From Hofstenia miamia (Eukaryota > Xenacoelomorpha > Acoela): DNA of 64,000 nt. Positions 1 to 12,011 of this stretch are shown in pieces. Made by a program: the position numbers and the translations under genes. Every line of letters begins with the position of its first letter. The first letter of the stretch is position 1. The notes beneath the pieces are model-generated. The model was given only the letters and a program-made list of their open reading frames with translations, did not search any database and had not been told where the DNA came from. Location: the NCBI GenBank assembly GCA_004352715.1, contig SCFE01000042.1, positions 1,426,377 through 1,490,376 of the forward strand. Direction: 5' to 3'.

Positions 1-17
1 NNNNNNNNNNNNNNNNN
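1..17. other. assembly gap at window edge
   Basis: Seventeen n characters open the window. The PHD-finger ORF that follows runs into this gap without a stop codon, so its 3' part is lost here. Confidence 0.95.
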
Positions 18-354
18 AAATAGTGGTGTCAGTTAGCTGCGATGGTGTTTGTTTCCGTTGTTCATCAAATATCATTTTCACGATTGTATCAATTTTGTCA
101 TCGATAGAGGTTAAAATAGTTTCCATGGTTTCATACACGGCAGTTTTCTTATCTAGACAGAGCTGGCATCGAAAAAGAATCAACTTAGCTTTTGAGATGT
201 TAGGAATTAGTTCCGACGGTAGGCCAGAGCAGGCGTTGTAGAACCACACGTCACACACATCACATTGGATCCAGCTGTTTCCGCCGCTTTTGTCTTTGTA
301 GCATTTCGCGCAGATGTCTCCAGACTGGTTGGAGCAAGCACGGGTTCGCGTCAT
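18..354 (-). CDS. PHD-finger ORF, 3' truncated by gap (probable LINE ORF1)
   Basis: An open frame of 112 codons starts at an ATG (352-354, minus strand) and is still open at the gap. Cysteines are spaced as in a PHD zinc finger: C15-x2-C18, C31-x2-C34, C42 and C63-x2-C66, with the typical W28-I-Q-C-D and W37-F core. The zinc-binding histidine position is occupied by Tyr39 (motif WFYNAC where WFHxxC is usual), so one ligand is altered. After the finger comes a helical, charged segment (residues 70-112) that may be a coiled coil. Base composition is visibly less AT-rich than the flanks. PHD fingers followed by a coiled coil are common in ORF1 of CR1/L2-type LINEs, which I think is the likeliest origin; a host PHD protein is the alternative. 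The finger itself is clear, the LINE assignment is inference. Confidence 0.6.
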
Positions 355-1414
355 AGTAGACCAGTTGATGAGATGTCAAGAGATCGAGATGCAGGATGGT
401 GGTGAACCAGCTGTGTACTTCGAATAGCCCCAGCAACAATGTATCTGAAGCCTAATTAAACTGTATAATAAACAGGTAATATCTTGTTCAGTACGAGTTA
501 GATGCTCAATTATTGCGATTAATTGAAACAAATTTCATTAAAGCATAAAAAGAGCATACATTTTAAATATTTCCCGCACATCTAAAAAGAAAGGAAGTGC
601 TTTGAGAAAATCCGCTCTGTTCTGGTTAGTATATTATTGTACAAAATTGATTTTTGACTCTATAGTTATTGAGATAAATGTAGAGTTAGATTTAGCTTAT
701 CCTTGTACATTTTATGCTTAATCGTGGCGTAATATAGTCAGCTTCTTTCTATCTTATATCTTGCACACTGAATATTCAATGTAGATTCCGTCTTCCATGC
801 GAGTCGAATCGAATTAGAGCATTGCAGGTGAAATAAGAAAAACGCGACAACCTTCTAGCTTTTCCGTCTAAAGCTAAAATATAAAGTTTCCAACGTTGAA
901 CTTGCCTGTTTAGCCCATTTGCACATCCTAGAGTAGTTGATTGATAATGATAAAATCTGGATAAATTATGAAAAGCAATGTAATGTAAGTAAGCTTAGAA
1001 GGATACGACACTAAAACTATTTCTATTGTTTATATCACCGGTAATTCCGTAGTATATTTTTGTGTTTAAGGTAATAATGCTTATTTATATACATGGATAA
1101 CAGCAATAAGCAGTCGTCTAAAATATTCTCCGTTAGAAAATCCTGCCTACGTCCCTGTGAATGAGGGATGAGTTGGATTGCGCTCCATATAAAATGCATT
1201 TTTCTATGAGTCTTTAACGAGTCCGGGTTCAACAGAAAGTCCTATTAATCAGTGAAGGAAAACTATTACGTGATAATATAAATGTAATTTGCAGATTTTC
1301 TTGATTCAAAATGTTTTAGTGGATACAGATATTACAATGATGAAAAACAAACTGTCACAGAGTCACACAGTATGAGGAAAGTCATACAGACACACATATT
1401 TTTATGCATGTAAC
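355..1414. other. AT-rich intergenic, no gene seen
   Basis: No coding signal was recognised. It contains a stray copy of the motif gagtccgggttca at about 1218, the same motif found in the terminal part of the MITE at 1415, which may be a fragment of another copy. A degenerate repeat at about 1300-1400 resembles 3445-3560. Confidence 0.5.
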
Positions 1415-1667
1415 CAGAGATAAGCAATGAGTCCGGGTTCATGTAAAATTTGTATTTATTCCTATCATAGGCGGATATGAGTTCAGCAAAAGGCCCATGT
1501 TAATTCCAGCTTTTTTCACATTTTTGCGAGGACAAGAGATGTTAATTTCAAGAATCGACTTGGTAATTTTAAATTAGATGATACCTTGCAGTCATAAACT
1601 AATTGATGCATGTGCACAATTTTCTAAAATAAATCGTGGTAAGAAGTGGACCCGGATCTCATCTCTG
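1415..1667. mobile_element. hAT-like MITE with 7-bp target duplication
   Basis: The 253-bp segment begins CAGAGATAAGC and ends in the imperfect complement CTCATCTCTG. Both ends also carry a tccggg/cccgga motif about 20 bp in. It is flanked on both sides by atgtaac (1408-1414 and 1668-1674). CAGRG termini and 7-8 bp target duplications are hAT hallmarks. No transposase is inside, so it would be non-autonomous. The inner parts of the two ends are only loosely alike, so the boundaries rest mostly on the target duplication. Confidence 0.6.
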
Positions 1668-1674
1668 ATGTAAC

Positions 1675-4500
1675 CAAATACACATACCTAGCTGTCTAGT
1701 TAACTTAATATATCTTTTATTTCCCTTTATCTGGAATGGTTACATATTAGCGTTTTTTACAAAGGGTTGAAAAACAGCGCCCAATTTTTAGTCTAAATGA
1801 TCAACAGCAATTTGTGTTCCTTAAGGTTAAAAATATATTTACAAATATTTGCAAATTAGTTTTATCAATTTCAAGAGAACAAACATTATTTCATTGAAAG
1901 AATCCCATTTGTTACGCCAAAGTGTAATGCTTTGAGTTATGCAAAATCTCATTTTGACCGGAACTACACGTTAGAAATATATTTGCATTTCTTTAATTAA
2001 ATATGAACATAAATGATAAAATAGTTGTGTTTCTTCATCAATAGAGCAGAATTGATCTCTAAGATTCTAGGAAACAGTTCTTAGGAAACGGGTTTCTTTC
2101 ACAAAGAACCCATCTAGCATAAACGAGATCCTATTTTTCAACCTTTAAAATTGTTAATAATTTCATTAAATTCTATTTTTCAAATTGTATTCGCTACTTT
2201 TTTATGAAACTGAAATGAAGAGGGTACACTTCAATGATTCTATGTTAAATCATGATTTAAATCTATCATGAAATAGTTGATTTATATCAAATCATCTGCA
2301 ATGGTATGCAGAGACGGATTTAAAAAATAATTTGTCGTGAGTGTGTGACCTACTATTAGAGTCATGGGACCCAAGGTCAAATAAAGAATTTCTGCATATA
2401 GACTTTTATTGCAACTCTTTATATGAATTTTTCTTATTTTACACAGGGCCGGCTCCCTATTTCGTCTATATTATCCACACTTTACACTATGCAATATTTT
2501 GGGATAATTCCCTGCATTCGCTAAGTTTTAAGTGGACTTCCTCTTTCTGATTATAGATCCTTACACAAGACCTGAAAAATCGATTGCAAGGGAAATTCTT
2601 GATGAACATTACTGTACTGGTAGACGTAATATAAATATGCAAAGCTAGAGCGAAGTCCTTCAATTGACTTAGTTATTCAAGGTCAACACCTCGCGTAAAC
2701 GCCTCAAATGTGTAAGCTCTTTGACTGTGACAATTCTATATTGAGCATGGCTTGAAGAGTGTTTTTGCTTATACAATTGTAGAATGTTGGGCATTGAAGA
2801 GATAGCAAACGTTGTTATCCTAACAACTTTTAAAAGTGATGTTAAGTAATCTAGAGGTTGAAAATGTTCTTATACAAAATTGATTAGAAAAATGTCTGCT
2901 TTATTTTACTTGTCTGAAACAATTTACTTTTTAAGACAATAGAATTAAATTTAAATATAAAAAAGAGTTAAAGCAAATTTATTGCTAGATGAATAAAAAC
3001 AATTTTTATACTTAAATCAATTTTTTCCAATAATCATTCTAGTCAATTGAGGAATTTTTGTAACAAAATTAATTGCTTTTTAATACATTTGCCTAACTTA
3101 TGTGCAATGCAAAACAGTTATTTGACAGAAAATGTAAAATGTTGAGAAATGGTTTAGCGATAAACTAAAACAGGAAAATGTCAATATATCTTTCACAAGA
3201 GTTTAATGAAATATTGTTATACAGACATTGAAAATATTATAGAATATCTCTATTCCAATTTCAAGGTTGTTATTAAATCATACGTTTGATTTTCGCAAGA
3301 AATGCTGGTTTATTCTAGCTATATTGTATGCCGCACTATATAAATTATGAAACGGTAATGATGATATTAATGAAAAACTTAATACTAATGTTTGTATTAA
3401 TAAAATGAGAAAATAAGCAAAATATAAAGGTAGTTCATGGGGGAATTCATGATTCAAAATATTTAATTGAACGTGCGTTTATGAATGCAGATTTGGAGTG
3501 ATGAAATATAAACACAGATTCACACAGTATGATCAAAGTCAATCGGACATACACGGTTATAGATATGGAAGAATTTAAAACTGCATATATCCATTTGAAA
3601 AATGATGCATGAATACGTGCATCATAATGCTTTACAATATGTATCCATTCCATGCGTTTCAAATTTGATGAACTTAGTAATATAGTTTTTTTCAAATGTA
3701 ATGCACTGATTTTCGAATCCAGTAGCAGTGAGTAAAATGGGTGTAGTAATCGGGTTATTAAATAGAAATTCATGCTGATAAACAAATGCAAACCTGCATT
3801 TCGAGCGAGATAGCTTGAGGTTATTCATATAATTTAATGTTTACTACAACTATTGAGAAAAATGATGCCATTTTATGTATATTGTAATGTCAAGCAGTAT
3901 TCTCCACCAATTTTTTATGCTTATCATAATTACATGGACTAAGCACTATTTTCTAAGATGAAAACATTTTAAAAGATATGAAAGAATTTTCTGTAGGACA
4001 ATTTTGTTTATAAAATTAGGCCTCGTTTTTCAGTTTGAATATTTTTTTAAGATTCTGTTTAATTTGCAGTAAAAACAATAACTTAGCAAAGATTAACCTC
4101 AAAGAGAATCAAGATAAGAATTTTTCAAATTGTTTAACCCAAGTTTCACTTTCTAGTATTATTATAACAACAATTTCCTTTGCTTTTTGATCCACAGCGT
4201 TAGATGCATTATCTTAATTCCCGATGCAAATGAAATTCAATATACATTTGAGTTAAATAATTATAGGTAATTCAGATGACCAATAAATGACAAACTAGCA
4301 TTGGCTTATTACTAATGTAATGCTTTATTATGAAAATTATTTAAAGAGAATCATAAATATAACAATGCAGCTTACTATTATTATTTCTTACGGTTTCCTA
4401 AGCTGGAGTTAGACAATATAAGAGCAGTCTTAGGCTTTTAAAATCATTGCAGCTTCCAATTGTCTCTTGTGCGTCTTGCCTACATTTAAAAAAGCTCCGT
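1675..4500. other. AT-rich intergenic, no gene seen
   Basis: Open frames here (for example minus 3447-3791 and plus 2341-2550) start at non-ATG codons or have low-complexity composition, and none resembles a known family. The only structure noted is the degenerate repeat at 3445-3560. Confidence 0.5.
3445..3560 (+). repeat. degenerate dispersed repeat (second copy near 1300-1400)
   Basis: Both places share gattcaaaat, then after 40-70 bp a block with cacacagtatga, followed by aaagtca and a gacata/gacaca motif, in the same order and orientation. This suggests two old copies of one interspersed repeat. The class is not known. Confidence 0.45.
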
Positions 4501-4589
4501 AGTCTACGTAGACTAGCTCCACAGTCTCTATATTTTTCTACTTACACTTTAAATGTGTATTTATTCCTTCACTCGTTTTGGTAATTTTC

Positions 4590-5640
4590 TACAGTAGCAT
4601 CTTTTGGTACTGTTATATCTATCAATTTTTTCCATTTTGCTCTCCTTATTTCTGGATTCAAACTTTTGGAATCATATTATTCTGTATTTTCAATGGAATT
4701 CTCATTTTCGTATTCTCTGTTAATCTAAATGGTTAATGAATCTGATTTATCTCCTAGATTTAGCCCATATTGCTTGCTCAAGCTCCAGTTTATGATGGAT
4801 CCTACTTTGTACTCTTTCTGTGTCAACTTTTTACACCCAATCGCATGGTTCCCTAAAAGCATGTTTGTTTCCATGCTGTCATTTTCAGTGCTTCTGTATT
4901 TTCAATTAGGGCTTTTGATCTATCACAGTTTACTGTATTCCTCCACCATTCTCCATCCCGTATGCCAATATCTCATTTGTATTTGCTCCAATCTGCTTCT
5001 CTGATTCACTCTCTGCTTTTCTCATTCTCAATAAATTAACTATCACAAACATTAATGTCTTAATTAGTTGCTTAGATCAGTTTTAATGTTTTTGGCTACT
5101 ACTCATTGAACACTCAGCCGATCTTTACCTCATTGGTGCCTTAACATACAATTTATTAACTCTTCCTTCATTTTGTCCACCTAGATTTTGGTGCACACCT
5201 CTTACTCCTCTTTTGTATTTCTCATTTCCCCATTATTTATTCTATCAATCATCAGTACATGTATCTATCACTAACTTCTATCATCCTCTCATTGTTGTAA
5301 TCAAACTTTCTGCCGCTGATCAATGTAACTGTCGCAAACTTACCTAAATCAAAACTCCAACGCCTACTCCTGTTTGTCTTTGCCAAGTTCTCAACTTGCG
5401 TATTCCTTGAACTAGAATACATCTTCAATTCATTCATGTACCATCGCTTTTCTCTTACTTATATCATACGCCATCTACCTCAATTTTTCAGTAATTGGTA
5501 TTAGGCAAACTACAAACAGTAGTAGTGCTATGTTTTCTCTTTGGAATATGCCTTGTCTAAGCCTGAATCTGCGCTCCTCTATTTCAATATGCCGCTTTTC
5601 CAAATAGTTTTCTAGAAACCCAATATTATCGATTGCAAAT
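4590..5640 (-). mobile_element. decayed LINE reverse transcriptase fragment (R2/R4-type motifs), copy 1
   Basis: On the minus strand, around 5570-5480, a frame reads RQGIFQRENIALLLF followed by LIPITEKLR. This matches the RT block usually written RGIFQGDSLSPLLF...LIPLT in R2/R4/Dong-like LINEs. Further along (minus 5437-5252) it reads NELKMYSS and LGKFATVTLISGRK, matching the later block INELKLYG...GLDKCA with the catalytic metal-binding region lost. Many stops and frameshifts are present, and the DNA shows a CT-rich plus strand from about 4,590 onward that I assign to the same insertion with less certainty. It shares motifs with the fragments at 7905 and 26230, so all three belong to one family, all inserted in minus orientation. 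Confidence 0.6.
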
Positions 5641-5649
5641 AAAGTTTAT

Positions 5650-7904
5650 CAAAATTAAAATACATTAACAAAATTTATAATTTAACAATCATTATATTGG
5701 AAAATGACATTTTAATGCATTTAGACTAAAATATTTTTACTATATAAGTTAATAATATAGACAAATCCCAGAAGAAATTTACGTTTATTGTTTCAATATT
5801 GCCATTGTTTTGAAATATTTTGTGCCTGAATACGTTTGAACAATTATGGTTCATAAATGGCTAAAATTTAATTAGTATTGGTCAACGCTTTTCATAAATA
5901 TCTCTTGATTTTGAATCAAATTTTATACTCCACTTACTTCTACTGCAATGCTTTATTCTATTGCCAATGCATTTGACATAAATTATATAATGATGAAGTT
6001 AATGAAAATTCATATACATGTATTCTGAATATTTAGAAATTCACAATGCAAAGTAGTTAAAAAAATTTCGCTTCTGTAGTGTAGATTTTTTTTGCAAAAT
6101 AGGCTTCCACCGTTCAATGTTATACCCAGTTGAAAATTGCATGCTGAAACCTACAGTCACTCAGTAATAGCATTAACTACAGTTTTATTTGAACAATTGT
6201 AAGTTCTAAAAATGTTTGCATATAGTTGATGTACATATCAGTAAACACTTACAAATTGTGCATTGCCTACAGCTGATATTCACGTGTCTACTCAACATTA
6301 ATAGATATATTGTTGATAAAAACTATTAATGTTAGGGTAACTTGAACTGAACAGTTCTGCTAAGAGTGATATAAGTTGTAGACAATGAATATGAATTGTA
6401 TGGCCACAAAAGACACTTAGGTTTGACATACCTGTTGTGGCGGCGCATTAATCTTAAATTCAATATCATTAAATTTATGGAATAAATATAAATATTATAA
6501 TAACCACAGTTTGAGAGATATCAAAAATTAGGTCAAATTTTACCTATTCAAAAATCCAGAATCATAAAATAATTAAGATTGCGTAATGTCGAACTGTGAT
6601 CTATGTAATTAAATACTCTTTCATGTTTGTACTCTTCCATCTGCACTCGTCTCTTCATGGGCTTTTGCGTTATTACGCACGATATTAATTCTACGACATA
6701 TTTATATTAAACGCAGAATTTTGCGATAAATTGAGTGACATTGAGTTCAATACTAATTCAAAGTACACAAAATTTTCAATAGTTTTACCTGTATTGTTAT
6801 ATTCTATCAAGTATATATTGTGATGGAATCGATAATGATATTTAAAAACCTAAAACTATAGATCTGAAAAATATATAAAATTAATTGCAAATATTCAACA
6901 ATATATTAGTCTTACAAAAAGAAAGGTTTTGTCATTAAACGCATCTCTAAGCCCCTTGGCGAAGCAAATACGTAAGATGACAAATACCCTGATGTTAATA
7001 GCTTAATTTCAAAATTTCCCATATTTACTGACTATTTCCAAATATAGTAAGTTCTTGGAGACATTAATACAGGCATACTACTGATTCCACTTGGAATGGT
7101 GCTTTCCCTACAGAAAATTTCGAAAAATGATTCTCTCATTTTTTCCAATAAATACAAAAAGTTTCTTAGCAATTATTAAGCAACCGCTTTTCAGAAATTT
7201 ATCTGAAATTCGATTGCTTAGCACAATCTTCAAAAATAGTGCTTAGCATTTTCAATGTCTTACTATAGTAAATAAGCTGTTTGGTTGTTGGCTACTGCCG
7301 ATAGTAAAGCTCTCAAGCTGTGACTATTATTAAATATACAAATATTAATCGGAAACTAAACTTACATTTTCTTTGGGTTGTACATCTAAAAAATTTGTAA
7401 AAATAACATTCTTCTTGATTATTATAATTAGCTTAATTATTTAAAATTTCGATTGGGGGTTAGTGAATCTTTAGCATTAATTTTTCTGTAACATTTAGTA
7501 ATTACAATTATTCGAGTATTGAAAAAGAGGTCTCGAACTGGGGGTATCCAAAGCGACCTAAATTATAGGCCATGCACTGCAAGAAAGATAAATTATTGAA
7601 TGCTGATGCTTTAATTATGTTTGAAAATAATGCGACCATGCATAAACACTGGGGTTTCCTGAAATTTACACCAGTAAACTTAAACTTTCAATCCTTCACT
7701 AAATTTATCTTTCTCGCTGTGCACGGCTGTTATATATATCACTTTGGGGTATCATATCAGTAATTTTGAACCTCATGATTCTTAGCAAATCAGAATTTGA
7801 AAATTGAATGATCTTAGCTGATTATTAAATTTCTATGTAAGAATGAAGTTGCATTTTTGTAGGTTTAGGGTCTAAACTTCTGCCATGTACAGTTTATCTA
7901 TGTT
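5650..7904. other. AT-rich intergenic, no gene seen
   Basis: No conserved coding motif, repeat structure or RNA gene was recognised on either strand. Confidence 0.5.
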
Positions 7905-8480
7905 TGATTTAAGTTGATGGTCTCTCTGCTTCTATTTTATTCCTTATCTCTCTGTCTAGATCCCTCAGCTCATTCTTGTTCAATCTAACTATTACTGCTA
8001 CGTATCTCTACACTAGTATCGCCCGTGTACTAATTGCCCTTATGCTTTTCTGTCCATTTAATGCTGACTTCTGTAGTAATTTCTTTGCCCTCCTCTTGTA
8101 TTCTTTTCTTAGTCTCGTCTTAATTTCCTCATAATCTGTTCTATCTCTCTTTATCAATCCTAAGTGTTTGTGCACCTCCTTCACTTTCTCAATTTTATCC
8201 CGACTGTTCGTCCTTAAGCCATCTTCATATGTACACAGTACACTTCCTCTTATCATTCCTAATTCAAGCTCCAATGCACACTCATTACCAGCCTTCTCCA
8301 ATGCCTCTTCATTTTTCTTCGACTTCTACTCTATGCCTGTTTCCCTTAGCTTTTCTGTGATTGGAATTACGCTAACTGCAAACAGTAGTAATGCCCACAG
8401 CCTCTCTCTTTCTCTCTGTCTTTCTTTTCATCCTCTTTGTCCAACATTATTTTCATTCCTTTGGCGTTAGCCTGCTTTGT
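7905..8480 (-). mobile_element. decayed LINE reverse transcriptase fragment, copy 2
   Basis: The minus strand first encodes ALLLFAVSVIPITEKLRETG (about 8390-8325), the RT block also seen at 5480 and 26300. It then continues in the long open frame 8301-8008 with RLRKEYKRRAKKLLQKSALNGQ and, after a frameshift, VIVRLNKNELRDLDREIR. The last two blocks match the segment just after the RT domain in the same LINE class (KxxYxxRxxxxLxxxLNxxNxxxAINT, then LxxLDxxxRK). The RT centre between the blocks is deleted, because only about 30 codons separate regions normally more than 150 residues apart. It is a non-functional remnant. Confidence 0.65.
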
Positions 8481-9805
8481 TCTAAGCAACTAATCAACCT
8501 GTTTGAAATCAATGAAGTTAGCAGTTCCAAATACTTTGTGAATGTTTATCCGCAATAACCTGCGCATTTATACAACCCTTGTGTGAACTTGCGTTTCAAT
8601 ATTTGAGATTTCAATGTAATATTCATTTAAATATTTGAATTTCTTCGATTATAAGTAAGAATAGCATTTTCTTAAAGATCTTAAAATAAACTTTTTTCCA
8701 TGTTAGGATCTGCAATTTCATCAGCGATTTCACTTTCGTAAAGAGTTAACTCAATTTCTTTGATAATAGCATTAATTAATTCACATTTCAAATAGAGGAA
8801 AAATTCATAGTATTTTGTTTACACTATTATTAACATTCACTGATGTGCCAGTCCAGTGATCCTTATTATGGAAAAAAATTTAAACAATGGAAGAAATACA
8901 TATAGTTTGCTGAAAGATTATTTGAACAGTTCATTATAACCATCATTCCCTGTCGAAGTATTTTTACTCTTCAAATATAAAGCAAAAATCAGCAAGCTGA
9001 CAAAAACTAACTATATGAAGTAGAGAGATGCTTCAAAACATTATTTCAACAAAGGTCTTTTCGTAATATTTGTATTATATATATTTTTTGATTATGTATG
9101 CACATATATATATATATAATACATGCAACCATACTTACTTCCAAAATAATTTATGGAATAATCATAATAAGAATGCAAATGTGGGATAAATTCTATTTTT
9201 ATATTACAAAATTAAGCCAAAAATAAGTACTTTTAAAATGTCCATTTTTAAAAATTCAATACGTCAGATTTATAAATGAAAATTTGCAATCACTGAAATA
9301 TTTCATACAAATCCGAAACCCTCTCAAAATGTATCCACTAGAGTTCTTGAACAACAAGTTTCCAAGTTGTCTCAATAGCTTTACTAAAAAGAACTTTACT
9401 GAGGATTAATTTGAATATTGTATTCATGTCTGTATTTATATATGTATTACATTCTGTACATTAAGTTTTACAGAAAGCCTTACTCAAATCCAGGATTGTA
9501 TGAAAATATATTATATTTAAATAAATTGGCAATAAATATATTTAAATATATTTATTTTTCAACGTGAACAATTTTTTTTGACAATAATTTTAATTTTGTG
9601 AAAACTACCGTGAGTAAATTATTGTCCAATAGCGTACTGTCGTATACCGCCGTTTATTTTTCGCAAAAAATAATTTTAATATGTTTTCATACAACCCTGC
9701 TCAAACCTTTAAATTTATAATTTGTATTTGGGGTCGTGGCGTTTCTATTATATCAATGGAAAGAATTATTGAGCCACAATTTTACAATATGTACATGTGT
9801 ACAAT
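8481..9805. other. AT-rich intergenic, no gene seen
   Basis: No gene was recognised. A short (at)n tract lies at about 9105-9118. Confidence 0.5.
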
Positions 9806-10656
9806 CAGTGGCAGTGGAATAGATTTTTTATTGGGGGTGGGGCTCAATTCAAAACTTAAATGGCATGAGGGTTAGGGTTGGGGTTGTCACCATTTTGTCG
9901 AGCGGTTATTTAAATCACTGATATAATGGCTACTGATATTTTAAACCACTGAATGCTAACGAAAATTTCAGGTGTCAAACTTTCAAAGTTTGAATTAAGA
10001 AAACCAAGTAAGCAAGAAGCAATCAAAATCAGTACATACAAAATAAAAAAAACTGCGTAACTAGGAAATCCAAACAATAATATAAAAATAAATGACAAAA
10101 AAATATGAATAAGCAATAAAAATACACCGTTATTACCAAAATAAGCAATGCGTCGCTTTTTATTAATAAAACTTTTCGCTACTTTTTCATGTTTTAGCAT
10201 ATCCAGTAGATCTTGATAAATTTTCAATATCATCAAATTGCTTAGGCAAACATGGCCCACAGTACCTCTTAGATGGCTCTTGATGTAGCGCAAAGATGAA
10301 AACGATCATTCATCAGTACAATTTTAAGTATAACTTGATTAACTTATGAATCTGAGGATATATTACCTTAGCACAAGCAGTTTCATTCATATACTGTTGT
10401 ACAGTTGCAAATGACGTAACTGAAGGAATTTTCTTATCCGAGTTCATTTAATTATAAACTAACTTGAAGCTTTTGATAATTTTAATTTCATTTTCTAAAC
10501 TATTTACATCAGAAAACATTTATTGCATATCGAAAAAATATATTTTATTTTTTTATGTTAATATTAATGTGCTCTAAATATTAAATGGAGTGCCCACTAG
10601 ATCCGGCCTCTGCGATATTGGAGGGCTAAAGCCCCCCCCCCGTTCCGCCACCCATG
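9806..10656. mobile_element. hAT element remnant with 8-bp target duplication
   Basis: The 851-bp element starts CAGTGGCAGTGGAATAG and ends in the complement of CATGGGTGGCGGAACGG, an imperfect terminal inverted repeat. It is flanked on both sides by the identical octamer tgtacaat (9798-9805 and 10657-10664). Eight-base duplications and this terminal style are diagnostic of the hAT superfamily. Independent support comes from the inside: minus frame 10293-9910 carries a hAT C-terminal dimerisation signature. Much of the transposase is missing, so this is an internally deleted copy. Confidence 0.75.
9910..10293 (-). pseudogene. hAT transposase C-terminal fragment
   Basis: The frame reads LRYIKSHLRGTVG near its start, then LSNLMILKIYQDLLDML and a basic KKRR segment. 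hAT transposases end with a block of the form K..LRSTMGQ.RL..LA.L.I, followed by a helix and a K.R-rich end, so this is the extreme C-terminus. The canonical GQERL reads GHVCL here. Residues after about 50 turn into long hydrophobic, AT-driven sequence that is not transposase-like and is probably noncoding read-through. The frame begins at a TTG codon, with coding similarity continuing upstream, so the apparent start is not a real one. It lies inside the element at 9806-10656, which has its own target duplication. Confidence 0.6.
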
Positions 10657-10664
10657 TGTACAAT

Positions 10665-11283
10665 CCATAGTCCTAAATTCTAAATATTGTTAAATAACCA
10701 ATTATGTAAGTAACAAAAAATGGAAGAACTGCTACATTCTATCCTTTAGAAAAATAATAACTTTGTTTTGGAATATGCATAGACTTTTAAATACATGTAT
10801 TGAGAAGTCTAGGGTATGTGTTACTAAAATCAAAATAATTGAATGTTGGTGTAGAAATGAATTTAAATATACTAAAACTCAAAGGTTATCTCAATGTGAA
10901 TAAACAAAATTTAACGTGCACAGCTGTCCTGAAATTATGTCAACAAAATGAAGAGACACATCACAAACAATGATTCTCAAATAATTATTTACTCTCTCAT
11001 GTGAATAAAGAGCGAAAATGTATGTGCAACTAAATTTAAAGTTCTCGTATCAAATTCAGTTTTTTAACAAAATCTGTACAAATATGTGGAACATGGAATG
11101 CTGTATATACACATATACGGATTTATAATTACTAAAACTTTATATATATTTAAACAAGTTTACGTATATATATATGTATATANTTTGTCATCACTCTGTT
11201 AATGGCTATTGTTATCGTATTCATCATATCAAGGTTCATTTGGATCATTATCGATGCACGGTTGTCATGAGTTGGTGCTCTAC
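10665..11283. other. AT-rich intergenic with a single-n join
   Basis: No gene was recognised. A (ta)n-like tract ends in an isolated n at 11183, directly before more complex sequence, so contiguity across 11183 is doubtful. Confidence 0.5.
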
Positions 11284-11581
11284 TTAGTTTTCCGACTCCT
11301 CGTTGGTTGGTGATACTTCATTGATTTCGTCTTCCATCTGTAATATATCCTCTTTGTCGTAGTAGGCTTCTTCATCTCTGATAATGTTTATTTGTTTTGG
11401 GCAACCTGGTTTTTTGTGTCCTTTCTGTCCACAACCATAGCATTTGAAATCTTTTTTTTACTTTCCTTGTCTTACCATCTTTTCCTTTAACCTTTATTAT
11501 TTTCGCTTGATTTGCTTCAGTATAGGAGACAACATCGGAGCGTACAATAAGATCTAGAGAGCGCGAGAAACGAATGTCCAA
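11284..11581 (-). pseudogene. retrotransposon Gag C-terminal remnant with CCHC knuckle
   Basis: On the minus strand a basic stretch (KVKGKDGKTRKVKK) is followed by a zinc knuckle CYGCGQKGHKKPGC at about 11442-11399, with spacing C-x2-C-x4-H-x4-C. An acidic tail then ends at a TAA (11284-11286). The basic part and the knuckle are in different frames, separated by a run of A residues on the minus strand, so a single-base indel breaks the gene. CCHC knuckles of this spacing bind RNA in Gag proteins of Ty1/copia and Ty3/gypsy elements; which class this came from cannot be told. The 5' part is cut off close to the n at 11620. Confidence 0.6.
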
Positions 11582-11620
11582 AATTGATGGGGAAACGTTG
11601 CACCCCTACTTTATGGCAAN

Positions 11621-12011
11621 AGATTGTTCATGCTCATAAAATTGACATGACCAAAACTTGCATTTCCCATTTTTATAGAAAGTTTACAGAAGAGTCAGCA
11701 AAGCATTCATGTGAATTTAGCACTACTGATGTCATTTTATCACTCATTGATGAATTGCCTTTTGTCATGAAGGAACCGCCTGATCTGCAGTATACGTGGC
11801 AGGATATATATGTAAGCGCACAACAAACTTTTCTGTAGATGCATTTTTTGTCTTATATCTTTTAAATAGAGGTGGATTACATTTCCTTAGAGAGAATTTA
11901 TTATCACTCACACTTATGATTATGAGTTGTAAATTAGCTAAAGAACTATTCAAAATAGATAAGAACGTTTGTAGAAATATCATCATAAAGATTTATAAGT
12001 ATGCTGCATAG
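11621..12011 (+). pseudogene. possible P-element/THAP9-like transposase C-terminal remnant
   Basis: Just after the n at 11620 an open frame reads HAHKIDMTKTCISHFYRKF and continues to about 11838. A second, overlapping plus frame (11796-12011) continues with AGYICKRTT and, about 20 residues later, RGGLHFLRENL. The order 'YIAGYxxxK ... GGL' is a recurrent C-terminal signature in P-element-like and related cut-and-paste transposases. A frameshift near 11800 divides the two parts. The family assignment rests on these short motifs only. The join to the Gag remnant on the other side of the n is probably artificial. Confidence 0.35.

Noticed and set aside
3447-3828. Minus-strand frames of 114 and 68 codons
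   Set aside because: They overlap each other in different frames, have AT-driven composition and no recognisable domain.
8168-8470. Plus-strand 100-codon frame rich in Ser/Leu
   Set aside because: It is antisense to the LINE RT fragment on the minus strand and has no known motif.
9681-9875. Plus-strand 64-codon frame
   Set aside because: It runs across the left terminus of the hAT element and shows no conserved motif.
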